DNA of 64,000 bases from Rhizophagus irregularis (Eukaryota > Glomeromycota > Glomeromycetes > Glomerales > Glomeraceae): assembly GCF_026210795.1 (NCBI RefSeq), contig NC_089451.1, positions 1-64,000 on the forward strand, read 5' to 3'. The notes under the pieces are model-generated. The model was given only the letters and a program-made list of their open reading frames with translations. It was not told where the DNA came from and searched no databases. Positions within the stretch are counted from its first letter, which is position 1, and each line of letters opens with the position of its first letter. Both the position numbers and the translations under genes were made by a program. Positions 59,692-64,000 of the stretch are shown here, one piece after another.

Positions 59692-60491
59692 GTATACTTC
59701 GAAATTTTTTTATTTTATTTTTCAACGAAGTGTTTATTAACGCTTCATTTTTTTTTTTTTAGGTTCGGCGGCCATTGGACAGACCAGAATTCAATATTTC
59801 GAAGGTATACTTCGAAATATTTTTTATTTTTATTTTTTTCAACGAAACGGTTATTAATGTTTCGTTTTTTTTCTTTTTTAGGTTCAGCAGCTCATTGGAC
59901 GTATGGAATTCAACATTTCGAAGGTATGTAACTTCGAAATGTTTCTTTAATTTAATTTTTTTCACGAAACATAAATTAATGTTTCGTTTTTTTTCTTTTT
60001 TAGGTTCAGCGGCTTATTGGACGTATGGAATTCAACATTTCGAAGGTATATAACTTCGAAATGTTTTTTTAATTTAATTTTTTTCATGAAACATAAATTA
60101 ATGTTTCGTTTTTTTTCTTTTTTAGGTTCAGCGGCTTATTGGACGTATGGAATTCAACATTTCGAAGGTATATAACTTCAAAATGTTTCTTTAATTTAAT
60201 TTTTTTCATGAAACATAAATTAATGTTTCATTTTTTTTCTTTTTTAGGTTCAGCGGCTTATTGGACGTATGGAATTCAACATTTCGAAGGTATATAACTT
60301 CGAAATGTTTCTTTAATTTAATTTTTTTCATGAAACATAAATTAATGTTTCGTTTTTTTTCTTTTTTAGGTTCAGCGGCTTATTGGACGTATGGAATTCA
60401 ACATTTCGAAGGTATATAACTTCGAAATGTTTCTTTAATTTATTTTTTTTTACGAAACGTATATTAATGTTTCGTTTTTTTTCTTTTTTAG
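59692..60491 (+). repeat. Seven mini-introns alternating with 42-nt exons (set 2)
   Basis: Introns 59692-59762, 59805-59881, 59924-60003, 60046-60125, 60168-60247, 60290-60369 and 60412-60491 (71, 77, then five of 80 nt). The six exons between are all 42 nt: 59763-59804, 59882-59923, 60004-60045, 60126-60167, 60248-60289 and 60370-60411. The last four are identical and the second differs by one base. In one frame each encodes VQRLIGRMEFNISK, but the other two frames are also open. Here the 5' hairpin spans the junction: exon CATTTCGAAG pairs with intron CTTCGAAATG, leaving GTATATAA as the loop. The second stem is ACGAAACAT / ATGTTTCGT. The last acceptor leads to an exon with a stop within 12 codons. 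Confidence 0.88.
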
Positions 60492-60949
60492 GTTTTCTAT
60501 TTTGGCACTGGTGCAGATTATCCATAGATTATCGGATATCTGATAAATATAGATTATCGTTAAATAATAATAATTGTGCATTTATTAATAAATAAAATTA
60601 TAATAGATTATAAATCAGTGTTTTAAATTGTCATGGCGTTTACACTAAATTGTTTAAAATTATTACTAAATTTCGCTCAATTGTCCGAAAATTTCACTCA
60701 ATTATCTGAAATTATTGCAAAATTTCACTAAATTATCTTCGAAAATGTTGCATTTATATCGTTTACACTCAATTGTCCAAAATCGGTAAAACATTTTCAC
60801 TCAATTGTCTGAAATTATCCTAAATTTCACTAAATTATTCAAAAATCTAGCTAATATTTACCAAAAAAATGCAAAATTCACCACAATTTTCCACAATTTG
60901 TATTACGTTTGCACAACATTGCTGAAAAATTCACCTAAATTTTCAACAA

Positions 60950-61480
60950 TTTACATAATATTACTAAAAATACATTACAATTTACCACTATTTGCATTAC
61001 GTTTGCATAACATTACTAAAAATTTAACTAAATTTACCACAATTTGCACTTCGTTTGCATAGCATTACTAAAAATTTAACTAAATTCACCACAATTTACA
61101 TTACGTTTACATATAATTACTAAAAATTTAACTAAATTACCCACAATTTGCACTTCGTTTGCATAGCATTACTAAAAATTTAACTAAATTCACCACAATT
61201 TACATTACGTTTACATATAATTACTAAAAATTTAACTAAATTCACCACAATTTGCACTTTGTTTACATAACATTACTAAAAATTTAACTAAATTTACCAC
61301 AATTTGCACTTCGTTTGCATAAAATTACTAAAAATTTGCCTAAAATTCACCACAATTTACATTACGTTTGCATAAAATTACTAAAAATTTAACTAAATTC
61401 ACCACAATTTACACTTCGTTTGCATAACATTACTAAAAATTTGCCTAAAATTTCCCACAATTTAATGATAATTTACTGAA
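60950..61480. repeat. Right subterminal repeats of the CACTA-like element
   Basis: About nine units of roughly 60 bp: ccacaatttgcacttcgttt, then gcataacattactaaaaatt, then taactaaattca. The same unit is found at 12120-12470. Confidence 0.85.
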
Positions 61481-62902
61481 AAATTTCTCAACATTTGAAT
61501 TAGAAATTCTGTAGGAATTCCGCCATTTTGACAAAATTTGCCAAATTGTAAGTCCTCCATTATCCCAAAATTGTAACACAATTTACCTCAATTTACCGGG
61601 ATAATTCTCAATTTGCCAGAAAAATTCCAGGCAAATTTTGCGACAATGACATCTGTTCGACCTGTGTAGTCAACCTCCTGATAACTTGTATATATTAAAT
61701 AACGGGGATAGCGGTAAATTTTTTGATTTTAATTTTTTTTTAAAAAAAAATTTTGAGGATGAATATAACTGGATACTTTGCTGTGTAACATCTTTATACA
61801 GAAACAAACATGACAATCATTTAAAGTAACAATTTAAACATTAATATTTACTATTACAGTTGATTTGTCACATCGGTACTTATTATTTGATAAATTGGAT
61901 TTTGAGTTTTTATATAATCAACGAAAACTTCATGAGGCATATAGTTCAAAACCTCTTGAGCAAAAATTCAAAATTGTTGGAGCAAGTTCAAGAATAACAG
62001 AAGAAGTAAGTTCAATTCAGCCAAATAAAGCCAGTCATATTGTTGCTTATTTCACCAAAAATGAAAATCCAGAACAAAGATTTGTAACCCAAAGGGAGAA
62101 GCGATGGAAAGATAATCGAAAAAATATTGCTATAATATTAGCACAGTTACATGCTCAAGAATTGGCTAAATCTAAAAAAGAAAAAAAATCAAATAAAAGA
62201 AACGCTCAAGAAGGTTTGATTGAAAGTAAGTTTTATAATAGTCATGTTTCTAAAAAAAAATTTATTTTAATCTTTATTAATTTTTTTTTTAAAAAAAAAA
62301 TAGTTCCAAATATTGAAACTGCTAATATATGTACAAATTTTCCATTAGAGATAGGAGATTATGTATTTGTTCGATATGATTTACAGATGTGCGTTGGACG
62401 AGTTGAAGCTTTGTATTTTGAGGCATACAATCACCATTGTTATACTCGTGAAGCCATTAAAGACCTTAACGATATTTCATATATTTCGCTACATGTATTT
62501 ATGCCTTTATATTTGGAATTATTTACTGATAAGATTAAGGAAGGTTGTTATATCCTTACACATCAAATTCCTTCAAATATTGTATATCATATTAAACAGG
62601 ATGGGGTAGTAGTTGAGGGAAATTTTCTAAGATTAGTTGGCAATGAAAAGCGATACTATTTTAATTATTTTGAACGAGAAGATATTATTGAAAAAATGTT
62701 AAAATAAGTGATTTTATTAAATAATGAATCGTTATAATAAATCATGTGACATTAAAGTTAGAAATTTGATTTGCGTATTTTTGCCAATTTTTAAATGTCA
62801 AGTGCTAAGAATGCGTACCACTCTTATAAAAAACCCTTGCGTACAGCTAATAGTAAAATTTTTGATCATCACCTGACCCCTATATGTATATTTCTGAGTC
62901 CT

Positions 62903-64000
62903 GTTGGGCTTATAAAAAGACAAAAAATATTGTTAACAATGTTGTTATAGATTTAACAACAACATAATTTGGATCATTTAACTTTAATTTTTTATATATT
63001 TATTTTTATTTTTAATTCTATATTTACTTTATTTTAGTTTATTTGTTACTTTTTACTATTAATTTTTACTTTTATTTTAAATTTTATTTTAAATTGCATG
63101 TTTATTTTTTCTTTTTCTATTTTATTATTATTTTTATTTATATTTTATTTGTATTTTATTAATGTTGTTATTTTCTTTATTTGTTTTGCTATTATTTATA
63201 TTTTGATGATCGCATCCTATTGGGTGAATATAGCTTATGATAATTTGTTTATATGGTATATGAACTTAATATCAATAAAGTATATATAAATCATTAAAAA
63301 AATATATATATATATATATTATAATATATAATCAACTTTTTACACTTACATTTTTAAAATAATTTTAAATGCATATATAGCAATCTTTATAAGGAGCTAA
63401 TAATAACTGGACCAGATTTTTAACAAATATATATAATACATTTATATCAAACCTAATGAATATATTCAATAATACAACTTGAAATCTTTTATGTTTTTTG
63501 TGTTACTTTATAATTTAAGATGCTAGAAATTATCATACAGGCAATCCACTAAGAAAAGCTATTTAAATTTGTTTATTTTACAAATTCAATGTTCTTTTAA
63601 AAAATTTTATAAACAATGTATGGTCTGGTGCAAAAAGATTTGTACATCAAAAAAAATGGCAATAAAAAATTTTTTAATAAATTAAATTTCATTTTTTTTT
63701 ATATAAATCTTATTAGTATATATTCAGAAATATTATAATATCATTATTACACCAAATTGTGCATCATTATCAGATTTACTATAATTATTAAATTTTTTAT
63801 TAATTAGGCCACTCCAACTCAATTCTATGTTTAACATAACCCCCCTCTTTTTCGAAATTTTACATAAAATATTATACATTATAAAACAGCTAATAAAATC
63901 ACAGTATTTTTTGTTACGTAATATTTAATCAATGCAAATCTATCGTGTAAAAATAAAATATAACAGATAATGTAAATCCTACTACTTAAATAAAATTTGA
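62903..64000. other. AT-rich DNA without genes
   Basis: Very T-rich to about 63170, then an (at) microsatellite near 63300-63330. No coding exon, RNA gene or transposon end is seen. The ORF at 63098-63289 is low-complexity Phe/Ile/Leu from T-rich DNA. Confidence 0.5.

Larger units (their letters stand above)
55958..61666. mobile_element. CACTA-like element, 5.7 kb, carrying the hairpin-intron array
   Basis: Ends CACAGGTCGAAGGGG and the inverse TGTTCGACCTGTG, with similarity continuing about 30 bp (cattgtc). The 3-bp target duplication is tag (55955-55957 and 61667-61669). Excision in silico restores the transposase codon AGT and phase. The left subterminal zone (56190-57140) has about 130-bp repeats with cttgcaaatggtgcattttt, then many gtagcattacactaaaaa units. 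The right zone has about 60-bp repeats. There is no transposase gene, so it is non-autonomous. It carries a spliced transcription unit instead. Confidence 0.85.
52477..62707 (+). pseudogene. DDE-type transposase, 8 exons, broken only by two insertions
   Basis: Exons 52477-53071, 53149-53638, 53714-54318 (with the F1 MITE), 54398-54965, 55060-55485, 55552-61713 (with the 5.7-kb CACTA-like element), 61860-62225 and 62304-62707 keep phase. Subtracting the inserts leaves 3597 nt or 1198 residues without a stop. N-terminal zinc finger: VCICGKK...HVQRSGCK. Acidic DDMDDDD stretch. Candidate catalytic acids: D in VVAMTDNTKLKSRL, D in LSIGSDGAITEFQ and E in HKSESCEHFFGVARQ, a spacing like hAT or P-type RNase H folds. 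The C-terminus (IGDYVFVRYD) is of unknown role. The family name is uncertain; the 8-bp TSD of the related F2 MITE agrees with hAT/P. Confidence 0.75.
52127..62902 (+). mobile_element. DNA transposon with AGGACCC ends carrying a 1198-aa transposase
   Basis: Left end aggacccagaaatatatata (52127) and right end tatatttctgagtcct (ends 62902) are inverted over about 28 bp. They match the F2 MITE ends. Subterminal tttgcgtatt motifs occur near both ends. The flanking octamers gcgagaac and gttgggct do not match, so the target duplication is lost or one end was rearranged. The gene between is complete apart from two insertions. Confidence 0.7.

Noticed and set aside
58030-60491. Hairpins as a tRNA/miRNA cluster or as rho-independent terminators
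   Set aside because: Each hairpin sits at a fixed place relative to a GT donor or a T-rich AG acceptor, which splicing explains and terminators or tRNAs do not.
62127-62707. C-terminal transposase exons as a separate host gene (IGDYVFVRYD, BAH-like appearance)
   Set aside because: The exon phases join exactly to the upstream transposase once the CACTA-like element is removed, so they belong to it.

Overview
The window is AT-rich nuclear DNA from a eukaryote with short spliceosomal introns. Its best match is a transposon-loaded fungus, probably an arbuscular-mycorrhizal fungus of the Rhizophagus type. That is inferred from a Crinkler-type NTPase/nuclease gene, introns of about 60-100 nt, very low GC, a fungal TAF9/CKS1/RFC cluster, and dense DNA transposons and retroelements. 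The species is not proven.

Host genes occupy few bases. A five-exon Crinkler-like gene lies on the minus strand at 2867-6191. A housekeeping cluster lies at 21.2-25.7 kb: a nine-exon replication factor C small subunit (+), a CKS1 protein with an N-terminal poly-Q tract (-), and a four-exon TAF9 (+). RFC and CKS1 share an ACGCGT-containing promoter motif. Two small exon fragments (1760-1962 and 51541-51782) may belong to further genes.

Most of the rest is mobile DNA, often stacked. At 14.5-20.8 kb a dead MULE-like transposon with about 215-bp inverted ends carries two insertions, and each of these was itself hit (a solo LTR and a small MITE). At 29.0-50.4 kb the nesting is four deep: a dead endonuclease-type retroelement holds a fold-back MITE, the MITE holds an 8.2-kb LINE with a 16-bp target duplication, and the LINE holds an 11.3-kb Ty3/gypsy element with two 1088-bp LTRs that are about 99% identical. 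At 52.1-62.9 kb a DNA transposon encodes a 1198-residue transposase in eight exons. It is intact except for a 299-bp MITE and a 5.7-kb CACTA-like element inserted in it.

Two things look new. First, the gypsy element carries a thymidylate-kinase-like P-loop domain fused after RNase H and ahead of integrase, with gag and protease separated by a single UGA-CUA. Second, the 5.7-kb CACTA-like element contains a tandem array of 18 tiny introns (71-129 nt) separated by micro-exons (21-75 nt, five of them near-identical 42-mers). Nearly every intron has one perfect hairpin at its 5' splice site and another at its branch-site region, and the stems vary by paired changes. A decayed second copy lies at 10.8-12.5 kb.

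Four small transposon families recur with intact target duplications: F1 (AGGACCCCGGATATCT ends, 8-bp TSD, four copies), F2 (AGGACCCCGAAATAT ends, 8-bp TSD, related to the 52-63 kb transposon), F3 (TAAGGTTGCTTG ends, 8-bp TSD, three copies) and a CACAGGTCGAA-ended CACTA-like group (3-bp TSD, three copies).
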